A stretch of DNA of 64,000 nt. Source: an uncultured Selenomonas sp. GTDB taxonomy: Bacteria > Bacillota > Negativicutes > Selenomonadales > Selenomonadaceae. The notes beneath the pieces were generated by a model. It had not been told where the DNA came from and ran no database searches. It saw nothing but the letters and a program-made list of their open reading frames with translations. Of this stretch, positions 26,701-35,210 are shown in pieces (within the stretch, counting starts at the first letter, position 1; each line of letters starts with the position of its first letter). The stretch is from NCBI GenBank assembly GCA_900552565.1, contig USAK01000005.1, positions 1-64,000 of the forward strand. The letters run 5' to 3'. A program made the translations under genes and the position numbers.

Positions 26701-27142
26701 GGAGGCCAAGCGCATCACGACGAAAAAGGGCGATACGATGTGTTTCACGACCATCGAGGATTTCACGGGACAGATGGAGGTCACGGTGTTCCCGCGCACT
26801 TTTTATCAGAATATGAATCTGCTCGTGCCGGATACGGCTGTGGTTATTCAGGGGCATATCGACCTTGCCGATGAAACGGTCAAACTGCTGGCAGACAGTG
26901 TCTGGCCGCTCGCGGATTACCGCTATGCGTATTACATCGAGCTGCCGGCCGGGGGACTCACCGAGGACAAGCGCACGGAGATGAAGAATTTGATTGCCAG
27001 ACATCATGGCAGCCACACTACGTTCTTTCATTCCGGCGGCCATTGGCAGAAGGCGCGTGAGAATTTCTGGCTCGACAATGACAAAGAGACATTCAAAGAG
27101 CTCGAAGCCATTGTCGGTGCGGGCAAGGTCAAAAAGCGGTAA
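23756..27142 (+). CDS. dnaE: DNA polymerase III alpha subunit DnaE
   Basis: This is the replicative C-family polymerase of 1128 residues. ATG 23756 has AAGGAG six bases upstream. The PHP domain comes first (FTHLHVHTEFSLLDGASR, TDHGAMYG). The catalytic palm has PDIDVDFDY with Asp397 and Asp399, preceded by GVGPGRGSAAGS. The thumb/fingers region includes VALYRPGPLGSGM and YGFNKSHSAAYA. A helix-hairpin-helix tail and an OB-fold (about residues 975-1050, VRIGGMLTEAKRIT) follow. Length and absence of an embedded exonuclease mark it as the DnaE1 type rather than PolC. A TATAAT at 23717-23722 may serve it, but no good -35 is visible. Confidence 0.96.
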   Translation: MPFTHLHVHTEFSLLDGASRIKELIKTTKELGMDSIAITDHGAMYGVIDFYKEAKKQGVKPIIGCEVYVAPGARQEHREINGVRYYHLILLAENQTGYRNLVKLVSLANIEGMYYKPRVDKELLRKYHEGIICLSACIAGEIPRALLQDNKERADALVREYLDIFGRDNFFLEIQNHGLPEERKANVGLVELAKKYDVGLVATNDLHYVHREDSEFHDILLCIQMNKTFDDPDRMRFPSDDYYLKSPEEMAALFPDYPEAVANTEKIAARCQVDFEFGHLQLPYYPIPAPYKDDEAYLRHLCEENLLRRYPEVTDKVRERLEYELGIIHRMGYDSYFLIVWDFINYSREHGIGVGPGRGSAAGSIVAYLLGITNLDPLKYDLLFERFLNPERVTMPDIDVDFDYIQRGKVIDYVKERYGYDHVAQIVTFGTMAAKGAIRDVGRVLNLPYAEVSEIAKLVPNELKITLDKAMQESADFRKAYESNPDVKRLIDLARKIEGLPRHSSTHAAGVVIARHPLTDYVPVSISEGTLVTEYDKDHVEELGLLKMDFLGLRTLTVISDALKNIEKSRHEKIDIDKIPLTDAMTSKMLCEGKTGAVFQMESAGMTQLVRDLAPENFADLIPLVALYRPGPLGSGMVEDFIAGRHGEKEVTYMHPLLEPILKETFGVVLYQEQVMQIVQVLAGFTLGQADLLRRAMGKKKHEILMAQKENFLNGCEKNHIEAGLANTIFDLLTHFADYGFNKSHSAAYALVAWQTAYLKAHYPAEFMAAMLTSIMDTPRVSTYIELCRRMGIKILPPDINASSAYFSVDGQAIRFGLAAVKNVGEAAIEKVTNIRREGGPFTSLSDFCRRVDMRVVNRRVVESLIKCGAFDSLGAKRSQLLSILPQTLTEAAQQQKDAMSGQMGLFSEETIEETGMLRLPDIPEAPKAEMLSWEKEATGFYITGHPLDQYTEQLENLPRIGSLQPDAVHDKQVVRIGGMLTEAKRITTKKGDTMCFTTIEDFTGQMEVTVFPRTFYQNMNLLVPDTAVVIQGHIDLADETVKLLADSVWPLADYRYAYYIELPAGGLTEDKRTEMKNLIARHHGSHTTFFHSGGHWQKARENFWLDNDKETFKELEAIVGAGKVKKR

Positions 27143-27146
27143 GTTA

Positions 27147-27175
27147 TTGCGATGGGACAGGGAGAATGATAGAAT
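27147..27175 (+). promoter_or_regulatory. Promoter of the D,D-carboxypeptidase gene
   Basis: TTGCGA (27147-27152), a 17-base spacer ending in TGA, and TAGAAT (27170-27175). A start near 27182 rules out ATG 27179 as the start codon of the next gene. Confidence 0.65.
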
Positions 27176-27235
27176 AAGATGTATCTATCATTCCTTTTGA
27201 ATCTTTCGAGGGAATATAAGGAGTTTGAGACTAGA

Positions 27236-28450
27236 TTGAAAAAAAGAAAATTCGCCCATCTGCTGCTCGCCGGAAGCATGGCTTTCACTTTTCTCGTGCC
27301 GCAGCTCATCACGAAGCCGGCACAGGCAGAGGCCGTTTATGATATCCAGGAAATGGCAAGACCGGATATCCCGGGTCTGGTCGTGAGCCCGGATGACCCC
27401 CTGCAGAATCTGACGGCGCGTTCTGCCGTCGTCATCGATGCCGCGTCGAAGCAGGTCATCTACGAGCGCAATAAAGACGAGCGCCGTTTTCCTGCCAGTA
27501 CGACAAAAATCATGACGCTGATTCTGGCACTTGAGAATTCCAATATGGATGACATCGTGACGGTCAGCAGCCGTGCCGCGGGGAAAGAGGGGTCCACGCT
27601 CTGGCTGGAGGCTGGCGAGAAAATCCGCATGGGCGACCTGCTCTACGGTATGATGATGCATTCGGGTAACGATGCGACCGTGGCCGTCGCGGAACATATC
27701 GCTGGTTCTGAAGATAAGTTTGCCGCCATGATGACGGCAAAAGCCCATGAAATCGGTGCGGTCAATACGAATTTTGCCAACGCCAACGGTCTGCCGCGCG
27801 ATGACCATTACACGACAGCGTATGACCTGGCCCTGATTACGGCCTATGGCTACAGCATCCCTGGCTTTGAAGATATCGTCAGCACGAAGGAAACGGACTT
27901 TGACTGGGTCAAGGACCCGTCGCACCACCTGCGCAATGAAAACCAAATGCTCTGGCTTTACCGCGGCAGCAATGGCGTCAAGACAGGGTATACGGACGCT
28001 GCCGGACGCTGTCTCGTTTCCGGGGCCAAGCAGGACGGCCTGCAGCTCGTGGCAGTCGTGCTCGATTCTGTCTATATGTGGAATGATTCCATCAAGCTGC
28101 TCGACTATGGCTTTGCCCATGTTGAGCCGGATACGCTCGTCAATGCGGGCGACATTGTCGATTATGCGTCGGTCTCGGGCGGCACGGGACGCAAACTGCC
28201 GCTAAAGGCAGCCGGCACGCTGACGCTGGCCAAGCTCAAGGACGCGGACAAGCAGTATAAGACACATGTGGAGGTCAAGGACCTGCGTGCCCCCGTTAAG
28301 CAGGGCGATACGGTCGGACGCTATGTCGTAGAGCTCGATGGCAGAGAAGTCGCTTCGACCGACCTCGTAGCCGGTGCCGACATCACGCGCCGTTCGTTCT
28401 TCCTGACGGTCTGGAGCTTCCTGACTTCATTGTTCCACGGAAAGGCGTGA
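27236..28450 (+). CDS. D-alanyl-D-alanine carboxypeptidase (DacF/DacA-type PBP)
   Basis: This serine-type carboxypeptidase trims the terminal D-Ala of peptidoglycan stem peptides in the periplasm. It starts at TTG 27236 with AAGGAG about 12 bases upstream, giving 404 residues. The signal peptide is KKRKFAHLLLAGSMAFTFLV, with cleavage after AQA at about residue 31. The penicillin-binding motifs are complete: SxxK as S88TTK91, SGN at 143-145 and KTG in NGVKTGYTD. A C-terminal PBP5-like beta domain precedes a hydrophobic amphipathic end (FFLTVWSFLTSLFHG) that would bind the membrane. rluB-like and HI0933-like genes follow with almost no gaps. Confidence 0.92.
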   Translation: MKKRKFAHLLLAGSMAFTFLVPQLITKPAQAEAVYDIQEMARPDIPGLVVSPDDPLQNLTARSAVVIDAASKQVIYERNKDERRFPASTTKIMTLILALENSNMDDIVTVSSRAAGKEGSTLWLEAGEKIRMGDLLYGMMMHSGNDATVAVAEHIAGSEDKFAAMMTAKAHEIGAVNTNFANANGLPRDDHYTTAYDLALITAYGYSIPGFEDIVSTKETDFDWVKDPSHHLRNENQMLWLYRGSNGVKTGYTDAAGRCLVSGAKQDGLQLVAVVLDSVYMWNDSIKLLDYGFAHVEPDTLVNAGDIVDYASVSGGTGRKLPLKAAGTLTLAKLKDADKQYKTHVEVKDLRAPVKQGDTVGRYVVELDGREVASTDLVAGADITRRSFFLTVWSFLTSLFHGKA

Positions 28451-28459
28451 GTTTTGCAT

Positions 28460-29209
28460 ATGGGAGAAGAACGTCTGCAGAAAATCATCAGTCAGGCAGG
28501 CATTGCCTCGCGCCGCGCGGCCGAAAAAATGATTCTTGAGGGACGCGTGGCTGTGGACGGGCAGTGCGTGCGGGAACTTGGCACAAAAGTCAATCCGGCA
28601 GAACATGCCATCGTGGTCGATGGCAAAGTCATCACGCAGCAGGAGCATCATGTCTATCTGCTGCTCAATAAGCCGAAAGGCTGTCTTTCGACGGCCAAAG
28701 ACGACCGCGGACGCCGTACGGTGCTGGACCTGCTGCCTGAGGTCCGCGAACGCGTTTATCCGGTGGGACGGCTGGACAACAACACAGAAGGACTTTTGCT
28801 CATTACGAATGACGGCGAACTCATGAACGGTCTGCTGCATCCGAGATTTGAAGTCGAGAAGACATATCATGCACGCGTGACCGGTCGTCTGACTCAGGCA
28901 AAGCTTGCAAAGCTGCGTCAGGGAGTCATGCTCGAAGATGGCATGACGGCACCGGCCAAAGTCAGGGAACTTCCAGAAGTTGAGCAGGGTGAACGGTCCA
29001 AGGGGATTTTTCGCGTGGAAATCACGATTCATGAAGGGCGCAATCGTCAGGTCCGCCGCATGTTCGCGGCGGTGGGCTGCGATGTCAAGGCCCTGAAGCG
29101 CGTGCGGTTTGCCCAGCTGACACTCATCGGCGTGCCGCGCGGCCATCACCGTGTGCTCACGGATGAGGAAATCAATATGCTTTACAGATTGGCGGGATTA
29201 ACGAAATGA
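28460..29209 (+). CDS. rluB: Pseudouridine synthase, RluB/RsuA family
   Basis: This enzyme isomerises uridine in 23S (RluB-like) or 16S rRNA; the length of 249 residues and Firmicutes practice favour RluB. The N-terminal S4 domain reads ERLQKIISQAGIASRRAAE. The catalytic motif GRLDNNTEGLLLITND carries the nucleophilic Asp. C-terminal conserved HEGRNRQVRRMF and LKRVRFAQL complete the fold. The start is ATG 28460, ten bases after the carboxypeptidase stop; TTG 28454 is also in frame. The stop overlaps the start of the next gene by four bases. Confidence 0.88.
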   Translation: MGEERLQKIISQAGIASRRAAEKMILEGRVAVDGQCVRELGTKVNPAEHAIVVDGKVITQQEHHVYLLLNKPKGCLSTAKDDRGRRTVLDLLPEVRERVYPVGRLDNNTEGLLLITNDGELMNGLLHPRFEVEKTYHARVTGRLTQAKLAKLRQGVMLEDGMTAPAKVRELPEVEQGERSKGIFRVEITIHEGRNRQVRRMFAAVGCDVKALKRVRFAQLTLIGVPRGHHRVLTDEEINMLYRLAGLTK

Positions 29210-30450
29210 AACAGATTATTGTCGTAGGAGCCGGGCCAGCCGGCATGATGGCAGCAATCCGCGCCGCCGAAAATGGCGCAAATGTCACGCTGCTCGAAAA
29301 AATGAAGAAACCGGGACGCAAGATGATGATTACGGGCAAGGGCCGCTGCAATATCACGAATGCGGCTGACGTACCGGAAATTATCCGCAATATCCATGGC
29401 AACGGTGCTTTCCTCAACAGCTCCATGCGTACATTCGACAATCAGGACGTCATGGAATTTTTCCGTCAGCAGGGCGTGCCTGTCAAGGTAGAGCGCGGCA
29501 ACCGCGTCTTTCCGGTCAGTGACAAGGCACAGGATGCTGTCGATGCCATGGTGCACCGTCTGCATGAGCTCGGCGTAAAAATTGAACTGGAGATGCCTGT
29601 CGCCGATATCCTGACGCAGGATGGACGCGTGGCCGGTGTGCGCACGAAGTCCGGTGCACATTATAAGGCCGATGCCGTGATTCTCGCGGTGGGCGGTGCA
29701 TCGTACCCCGGCACGGGCTCGACGGGCGACGGCTACGAGATGGCGAAAAAGCTCGGCCATACCATTGTGCCGCTGCGTCCATCGCTCGTGCCGCTCGAAA
29801 CGGAAGAAGAATGGGTCAGGGACCTGCAGGGACTTTCGCTGCGCAATGTCCGGGTGACTCTGTTGGCCAACAACGAAAAAGTGCAGGAAATGTTTGGCGA
29901 GATGATGTTCACGCATTTCGGCGTGACGGGGCCCATCATCCTTTCGCTGAGCCGCAAAGCCGCGGAATGTCTCGCCGCAGGGAAGTATGTGGAGATGGAA
30001 ATCAACCTCAAGCCGGCCCTGACGCCGGAAAAACTCGATGCCCGCATCCAGCGCGACTTTGATAAATACATCCGCAAGTCGCTGAAAAACGGCCTTGTCG
30101 ACCTTTTGCCGCACAAAATGATTGAGCCGCTGCTCGATTATGCTTTCCTTGACCCGGACCGTCCGGTCAATCAGGTCACGGCCGCGGAGCGCCACCGCCT
30201 TGTCGAGGTGCTGCAGCATCTCATCCTGATTGTCACGAAAACGCGTCCTTTGTCTGAAGCCATCGTGACGGCCGGCGGCGTGTCGGTGCGCGAAATCAAT
30301 CCCAAGACCATGGAGTCAAAACTCGTGCCGGGACTTTACTTTGCCGGCGAGGTCACGGACGTCGATGCCTATACGGGCGGCTACAACCTGCAGGCGGCGT
30401 TCTCTATGGGAAATGCCGCAGGCTGCTGGAGTGTCTGGAATGACGATTGA
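29206..30450 (+). CDS. HI0933/YhiN-family FAD-dependent oxidoreductase
   Basis: This 414-residue flavoprotein belongs to the HI0933 family, whose reaction is not firmly established. The Rossmann motif GAGPAGMMAAIRAAENG sits at the N-terminus. The family signature GRKMMITGKGRCNITN follows at about 40-55. The C-terminal flavin contact reads GLYFAGEVTDVDAYTGGYNLQAA. An inserted domain lies in the middle (about 190-340). It is translationally coupled to the rluB-like gene (ATGA overlap). In several Firmicutes this gene sits upstream of aroA and cmk, as here, which suggests housekeeping, possibly linked to tRNA or redox metabolism. Confidence 0.85.
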   Translation: MKQIIVVGAGPAGMMAAIRAAENGANVTLLEKMKKPGRKMMITGKGRCNITNAADVPEIIRNIHGNGAFLNSSMRTFDNQDVMEFFRQQGVPVKVERGNRVFPVSDKAQDAVDAMVHRLHELGVKIELEMPVADILTQDGRVAGVRTKSGAHYKADAVILAVGGASYPGTGSTGDGYEMAKKLGHTIVPLRPSLVPLETEEEWVRDLQGLSLRNVRVTLLANNEKVQEMFGEMMFTHFGVTGPIILSLSRKAAECLAAGKYVEMEINLKPALTPEKLDARIQRDFDKYIRKSLKNGLVDLLPHKMIEPLLDYAFLDPDRPVNQVTAAERHRLVEVLQHLILIVTKTRPLSEAIVTAGGVSVREINPKTMESKLVPGLYFAGEVTDVDAYTGGYNLQAAFSMGNAAGCWSVWNDD

Positions 30451-30522
30451 GCCCTGTACGATGAGCTGTTATCTGCTTTATTGATATCATTATGTAATCA
30501 TAGACTTAGGGAGGGAACCCTC

Positions 30523-31827
30523 ATGGAAGATACAAAGACGATTGCGAAGGCGAAGCGCGGTCTGCATGGTGAAATCATGATTCCGGGCGATAAGTCCATT
30601 TCCCATCGCAGTGTCATGTTCTCAGCACTCGGGAGCACGCCTGTGCATATCACGAATTTCCTGCACGCGCAGGATTGCCTGTCAACGGCTGCCTGCATGC
30701 GCGCCCTTGGTGCCAGCGTGGAATTTTCCTCGGAAACGGAGCTTACGGTCTGCGGCTGCGGTCTGCACGGCCTGCAGGAACCGGCCACGATTATCGACGC
30801 GGGCAATTCGGGCACGACGCTGCGCCTCATGATGGGCATCTTGGCGCCGCAGCCGTTCCTGACGACTTTCACGGGGGATGCTTCCCTGCACAAGCGGCCG
30901 ATGGGACGCGTCATCAAGCCGCTGCGTCAGATGGGCGCAAAAATTTACGGACGCGAGCAGAATACGAAACTGCCTATCACGATTGTCCCTGCCGAGGGAA
31001 AACTTCATGGCATGGTCTATGAGAGCCCCGTTGCCAGTGCTCAGGTCAAATCGGCCATTCTGCTGGCTGGCATGTATGCCGATGCACCGACAACGGTCGT
31101 CGAGCCGTTCACGTCGCGCGACCACACGGAACGCATGCTGGAAGCCTTTGGCGTGCACACGAAAAAAGAAGGCACGGCCGTGACCATAGAGCCGGTCGAA
31201 GAGTTCAAGGCACCCGAGGCCATTGAAGTGCCGGGAGATATCAGCTCGGCGGCTTATTGGCTCGTGGCAGGTGCTGTTGTTCCAGGGAGCAGCCTGCTCC
31301 TCCGCAATGTCGGCGTCAATCCGACGCGTACGGGCATCCTCGATGTCCTGCGTGATATGGGCGCAGAAATCACACGCGAGAACGAACGCACGAGCGGGGG
31401 CGAGGCAGCCGCGGATATCCGCGTCGAAGCTTCGCAGCTGCACGGCGTTTCCTTTGGTGCGGAAATCATGCCGCGCCTCATCGATGAGATTCCGGTCATC
31501 GCCGTGGCCGCGCTGTTTGCCGAAGGCGATACGGTCATCACGGGGGCGGGGGAGCTGCGCGTCAAGGAGACGGACCGCCTGCAGGCCATCACGGATGAAT
31601 TCAATAAGCTTGCACCGGGTTCGGTAGAAGCGAGCGCCGACGGTCTTGTCATCCATGGCGGCACGAAGGTAAAACACGCATCGTGCTTCTCTTATGATGA
31701 CCACCGCATGGCGATGTCGCTGGCCATTCTCGGCACGGCGGGAGAGGGCGTGACGATAGAGAAACCGGCCTGTGTGAATATCTCGTATCCATCATTCTAT
31801 GGTACACTCAGCAGCCTGCAGGCCTGA
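30523..31827 (+). CDS. aroA: 3-phosphoshikimate 1-carboxyvinyltransferase (EPSP synthase)
   Basis: AroA joins phosphoenolpyruvate to shikimate-3-phosphate in the aromatic pathway. ATG 30523 (434 residues) has GGGAGGG about 8 bases upstream. The substrate motifs are PGDKSISHRSVM (21-32), DAGNSGTTLRLM and the C-terminal RVKETDRLQ. The loop after GNSGT reads as in many Gram-positive enzymes. It is followed by cmk after a 51-base gap. The aroA-cmk-plsC-ispH-rpsA order is a known Firmicutes housekeeping block. Confidence 0.96.
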   Translation: MEDTKTIAKAKRGLHGEIMIPGDKSISHRSVMFSALGSTPVHITNFLHAQDCLSTAACMRALGASVEFSSETELTVCGCGLHGLQEPATIIDAGNSGTTLRLMMGILAPQPFLTTFTGDASLHKRPMGRVIKPLRQMGAKIYGREQNTKLPITIVPAEGKLHGMVYESPVASAQVKSAILLAGMYADAPTTVVEPFTSRDHTERMLEAFGVHTKKEGTAVTIEPVEEFKAPEAIEVPGDISSAAYWLVAGAVVPGSSLLLRNVGVNPTRTGILDVLRDMGAEITRENERTSGGEAAADIRVEASQLHGVSFGAEIMPRLIDEIPVIAVAALFAEGDTVITGAGELRVKETDRLQAITDEFNKLAPGSVEASADGLVIHGGTKVKHASCFSYDDHRMAMSLAILGTAGEGVTIEKPACVNISYPSFYGTLSSLQA

Positions 31828-31878
31828 ACGCCTGCAGCAAAAATACAGCTTGCAATCTTGCATTTGGAGGAATCAGTC

Positions 31879-32535
31879 TTGAAGAAACTCGTTGTAGCAA
31901 TCGATGGCCCTGCCGGGGCCGGCAAGAGCACCGTGGCCCAGCTTGCGGCTAAGGAACTTGGCTATACGTACATTGATACGGGGGCGATGTACCGCGCCGT
32001 GGCCTGGAAAGTCCTGCAGCAGGGCGGCGAAGTCACGGATGAACGCATCCTTGCGGTCGTGCCCGACATTGACGTGGACCTTTCCTATGAACAGGGCAAA
32101 ACGACCGTGCGCGTCGACGGCCAGGACGTCACGGGCGAAATCCGCACACCGGAAGTCAGTCATATCGTTTCGAAGGTCGCGGCCCTTGGCCCTGTGCGCG
32201 AAAAAATGGTCGACCTGCAGCGCAAGATGGCCGAGCGCGGCGGCGTGCTCATGGACGGCCGCGATATCGCGACAAATGTCCTGCCAAATGCTGATGTCAA
32301 GATTTATTTGACGGCCTCGATTGAAGAACGCGCAAAGCGCCGCTATAAAGAGCTCTGTGACAAGGGGCTCTCGGTGAAGCTTGCAGAAATCCAGCATGAT
32401 ATTGTGGCGCGCGACAAGGCTGACATGGAGCGCGAGATTTCGCCGCTCGTCCAGGCGGACGATGCGGTGTTGCTCGATACGACGGGCATGTCCATCCCTG
32501 AGGTCGTGCAGAAAATCGTAGGAATGTGCAGGTGA
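31879..32535 (+). CDS. cmk: Cytidylate kinase
   Basis: Cmk phosphorylates CMP and dCMP. It starts at TTG 31879, with TTGGAGG eight bases upstream, giving 218 residues; an earlier in-frame TTG at 31858 lies before that site and is not used. The P-loop is GPAGAGKS (10-17). The CMP-binding insert and DTGAMYRA follow, and the lid region carries RGGVLMDGRDIATNVLP. Cytoplasmic. plsC begins five bases after its stop, so the two are probably co-translated. Confidence 0.95.
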   Translation: MKKLVVAIDGPAGAGKSTVAQLAAKELGYTYIDTGAMYRAVAWKVLQQGGEVTDERILAVVPDIDVDLSYEQGKTTVRVDGQDVTGEIRTPEVSHIVSKVAALGPVREKMVDLQRKMAERGGVLMDGRDIATNVLPNADVKIYLTASIEERAKRRYKELCDKGLSVKLAEIQHDIVARDKADMEREISPLVQADDAVLLDTTGMSIPEVVQKIVGMCR

Positions 32536-32539
32536 TTTG

Positions 32540-33145
32540 ATGCTTTATTCTATCTTGCGCGTTGTCTTTACGCTGCTGTTCGGCATTGTCTTCCGTACGA
32601 AAACGTATGGGAAGGAAAATCTGCCGGCAGAAGGCCCCGTCATCCTCGCGGCCAATCACCTGAGCAATTGGGACCCGCCGCTCCTCGCGACGTTTATCCT
32701 GCGTCCCGTGAGCTACATGGCCAAGATTGAGCTTTTCGAGCATCCAATCTTTGGCGCGGCCATCCGCAGTTGCCATGCCTTTCCTGTAAAACGCGGCGCG
32801 GCCGACCGCGGTGCCATCAAAGCTGCCCTGCAGGTCCTGAAGATGGGCCATGTACTTGGGCTTTTCCCCGAAGGCACGCGCAGCCGGGATGGCCATCAGC
32901 ATAAGGCAGAGGCCGGTGTCGGCCTCATTGCAGCGATGAGCGGCGCTCCCGTCGTGCCTGCCTGCATTATCGGCACAGACCACATTCTGCAGAACGGCGG
33001 CTTCCTGCCGAAGCTCCGCGTCGCCTACGGCAAGCCCATGTATTTTAAGGGCGACCGCCGCGATAAGGAGCAGCTCGCCGCTTTTTCGCAGGAAATCATG
33101 GCACATATTGCGAAGATGCGGGAAGAAATTGAAAAAATTTCATAA
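32540..33145 (+). CDS. plsC: 1-acyl-sn-glycerol-3-phosphate acyltransferase
   Basis: PlsC acylates lysophosphatidate to phosphatidate at the inner membrane. It has 201 residues from ATG 32540 (AGGTGA upstream). A hydrophobic N-terminus (about 5-18) is followed by the catalytic HX4D motif, NHLSNWD with His40 and Asp45. The glycerophosphate-binding motif LFPEGTRS lies at about 108-115, and VPACIIG is present. Together with plsY 5 kb downstream it gives two steps of phosphatidate synthesis. It ends the aroA-cmk-plsC run; the next gene has its own promoter. Confidence 0.92.
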   Translation: MLYSILRVVFTLLFGIVFRTKTYGKENLPAEGPVILAANHLSNWDPPLLATFILRPVSYMAKIELFEHPIFGAAIRSCHAFPVKRGAADRGAIKAALQVLKMGHVLGLFPEGTRSRDGHQHKAEAGVGLIAAMSGAPVVPACIIGTDHILQNGGFLPKLRVAYGKPMYFKGDRRDKEQLAAFSQEIMAHIAKMREEIEKIS

Positions 33146-33151
33146 AACCAT

Positions 33152-33180
33152 TTGCCTGACGCCCTTAGGCATGATATACT
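33152..33180 (+). promoter_or_regulatory. Promoter of ispH-rpsA
   Basis: TTGCCT (33152-33157), a 17-base spacer ending in TGA, and TATACT (33175-33180) form an extended -10 promoter. Confidence 0.75.
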
Positions 33181-33245
33181 AGGCTATAGATTGTAAAAAA
33201 GCCTTCTGGGCGTTTTGCAAGAATATGATTTATGGTGGTAGATGT

Positions 33246-34073
33246 ATGGAAGTCATCTTAGCAGATTATCTGGGATTTTGCTACGGCGTCAAGCGCGCCA
33301 TCAAGATTGCCAGGGAAAATGCTTCCGCAGACGGGACCTCCTGTACACTCGGCCCCATCATCCACAATCCGCAGATGGTCGACCGGCTGCGGCGCGAAGG
33401 CGTCGGCTCAGTAAACCGCCTGGAGGATATGGAGAAAGGGACCATCATCATTCGCTCGCACGGCGTAGGCCCGCAGGTCTACGATGAGGCAGAGAAACGC
33501 GGCCTAAACCTGGTCGATGCGACCTGTCCTCATGTCAAGAAAGCACAGCTTTCGGCCAAAGAGCTCGTGGATGAAGGGTACAGTGTGGTCATTATCGGAG
33601 AAAAGGAACATCCGGAGGTCAAGAGTATTTTTGAATGGTCTTCGGGCAAGGCACAGATTGTAGAGACGGAGGAAGAAGCGTCTAAGCTTGAACCCTGCGG
33701 CAAACTCGGCATCGTGTGCCAGACGACATTTTCAGGAGCGCGCTTCCGGCAGATTGTCATGCGTCTTCTGGAGAAGTCAAGGGATATCAGAATCCTGCGA
33801 ACCATCTGTACAGCGACAGACCAGCGACAGGCCGCTGCCATAGATCTTGCCAGCAAGGTTGACCTCATGCTGGTCATCGGCGGCAAGAACAGTGCCAACA
33901 CGACAAGGCTTGCACAGCTTTGTTCCGAAAAGTGCCTGACTTACCATATCGAAACTGCGGCAGAACTGCAGAACGAATGGTTTGACAAAATAAAAAAAAT
34001 TGGTATTACAGCTGGTGCTTCTACACCGGACTGGATTATCAAGGAGGTATATAAAAAGTGTCAGAACAGATGA
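33246..34073 (+). CDS. ispH: 4-hydroxy-3-methylbut-2-enyl diphosphate reductase
   Basis: IspH is the iron-sulfur enzyme of the last step of the MEP isoprenoid pathway, yielding IPP and DMAPP. From ATG 33246 it has 275 residues; ATG 33225 is in frame but lacks a ribosome site. The three cluster cysteines are Cys12 (GFCYGVKRA), Cys94 (DATCPHV) and Cys188 (TICTATDQRQ). Histidines in LGPIIHNPQ, RSHGVGP and EHPEV are in place. The last 16 bases overlap the rpsA start, an arrangement or even fusion seen across Clostridia and Negativicutes. Confidence 0.95.
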   Translation: MEVILADYLGFCYGVKRAIKIARENASADGTSCTLGPIIHNPQMVDRLRREGVGSVNRLEDMEKGTIIIRSHGVGPQVYDEAEKRGLNLVDATCPHVKKAQLSAKELVDEGYSVVIIGEKEHPEVKSIFEWSSGKAQIVETEEEASKLEPCGKLGIVCQTTFSGARFRQIVMRLLEKSRDIRILRTICTATDQRQAAAIDLASKVDLMLVIGGKNSANTTRLAQLCSEKCLTYHIETAAELQNEWFDKIKKIGITAGASTPDWIIKEVYKKCQNR

Positions 34074-35119
34074 ACATGGAAGAATTATTAGCGCAGGAGT
34101 CTATGCCGGATCTCCAGGAACGCACTACGGTAAAAGGTAAAGTCGTTCAGGTAAACCGCGACGAGGCTTATGTTGATATCGGATACAAGCAGGAGATTCC
34201 TATTCCGAAGCGCGAGCTGGCTTATCCGGCTCCGGAGTCCGCAGAAGATGTTGTCAAAGTTGGCGACGAGATCGATGTTTACATCGTATCCCTCGGCGGC
34301 GACAACGGCGGTATCCTCTCCAAAGTCAAGGCTGACCGCATGGTCGCTTGGAAAGAGATGGAGAAGAAGAAAGAAGCAGATGAGACGGTTCAGGCTCATA
34401 TCACTCAGGTAGTCAAGGGCGGCCTTGTTGCTTCCGTTGAAGGCCTGCGCGGCTTCATTCCGGCATCCCAGATGGAACTCCATTTCGTCAAGGATCTCTC
34501 CGTTTATGTTGGCCAGACGGTCGATGCTAAGATCATCGAGATCGATGTTCACAAGCAGCGCCTCGTCCTTTCCCGCCGTGCTATCCTCGAAGCTGAGCGC
34601 GCTAAGAAAGAAGCAGAAGTCTTCGCTACGCTCGAAGCTGGCCAGACGGTACGCGGTACGGTTAAGCGCCTCGTTGACTACGGTGCTTTCATCGATATCG
34701 GCGGCGTAGACGGTCTTGCTCATATCTCCGACCTCGCTTGGCACCGTGTTAAGCATCCGTCGGATGTTCTCGAAGTTGGTCAGGAACTCGACGTTTACGT
34801 CAAGAGCGTTGACCCGGAGAGCAAGCGTATTTCGCTGTCCGTTAAAGACACGATGCGTGACCCGTGGTATGACCATGCTGAGAAGTACAGCGAAGGCCAG
34901 ATCATCGAAGGCAAAGTCATCAAACTGACGGACTTCGGTGCATTCATGGAAATCGAGCCGGGCTTTGACGGCCTGATCCCGATGGGCGAACTCGCTGATA
35001 AGCGCATCGAGCGCGCTGACGAAGCCGTTCATGTCGGCGACGAAGTACGCGTTAAGATCCTGCGCATCGACACGAAGCGCAAACGCATTTCGCTGTCCAT
35101 CACGAAAGCTCGTGACTAA
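34058..35119 (+). CDS. rpsA: Ribosomal protein S1 (four S1 domains)
   Basis: This S1-type RNA-binding protein aids mRNA loading on the 30S subunit. It starts at GTG 34058, inside ispH, with AAGGAGG about 12 bases upstream, giving 353 residues. Four S1 repeats occupy roughly 21-95, 110-175, 193-265 and 280-350; the third and fourth show the best signatures, VDYGAFIDIGGVDGLAHISD and TDFGAFMEIEPGFDGLIP. E. coli S1 has six; four is normal in Firmicutes. Codon use changes visibly here toward GCT and GTT, as expected for a highly expressed gene among GCC/GTC-rich neighbours. Confidence 0.9.
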   Translation: MSEQMNMEELLAQESMPDLQERTTVKGKVVQVNRDEAYVDIGYKQEIPIPKRELAYPAPESAEDVVKVGDEIDVYIVSLGGDNGGILSKVKADRMVAWKEMEKKKEADETVQAHITQVVKGGLVASVEGLRGFIPASQMELHFVKDLSVYVGQTVDAKIIEIDVHKQRLVLSRRAILEAERAKKEAEVFATLEAGQTVRGTVKRLVDYGAFIDIGGVDGLAHISDLAWHRVKHPSDVLEVGQELDVYVKSVDPESKRISLSVKDTMRDPWYDHAEKYSEGQIIEGKVIKLTDFGAFMEIEPGFDGLIPMGELADKRIERADEAVHVGDEVRVKILRIDTKRKRISLSITKARD

Positions 35120-35157
35120 TCCGGACACTGCGTCTAAAATAAGATAAGACATTCTGA

Positions 35158-35190
35158 GGAGTGATGATTTATGCATCACTCCTTTGTTTG
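35158..35190 (+). terminator. rpsA terminator
   Basis: GGAGTGATG (35158-35166) pairs with CATCACTCC (35174-35182), followed by TTTGTTTG. Confidence 0.75.
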
Positions 35191-35210
35191 TAGTGTAAGA
35201 GAGTAAGAAA

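Noticed and set aside
34058..35119. Foreign origin of rpsA and fba because of different codon use
   Set aside because: The shift toward GCT, GTT and CGT fits high-expression bias and both sit in conserved or ordinary contexts.
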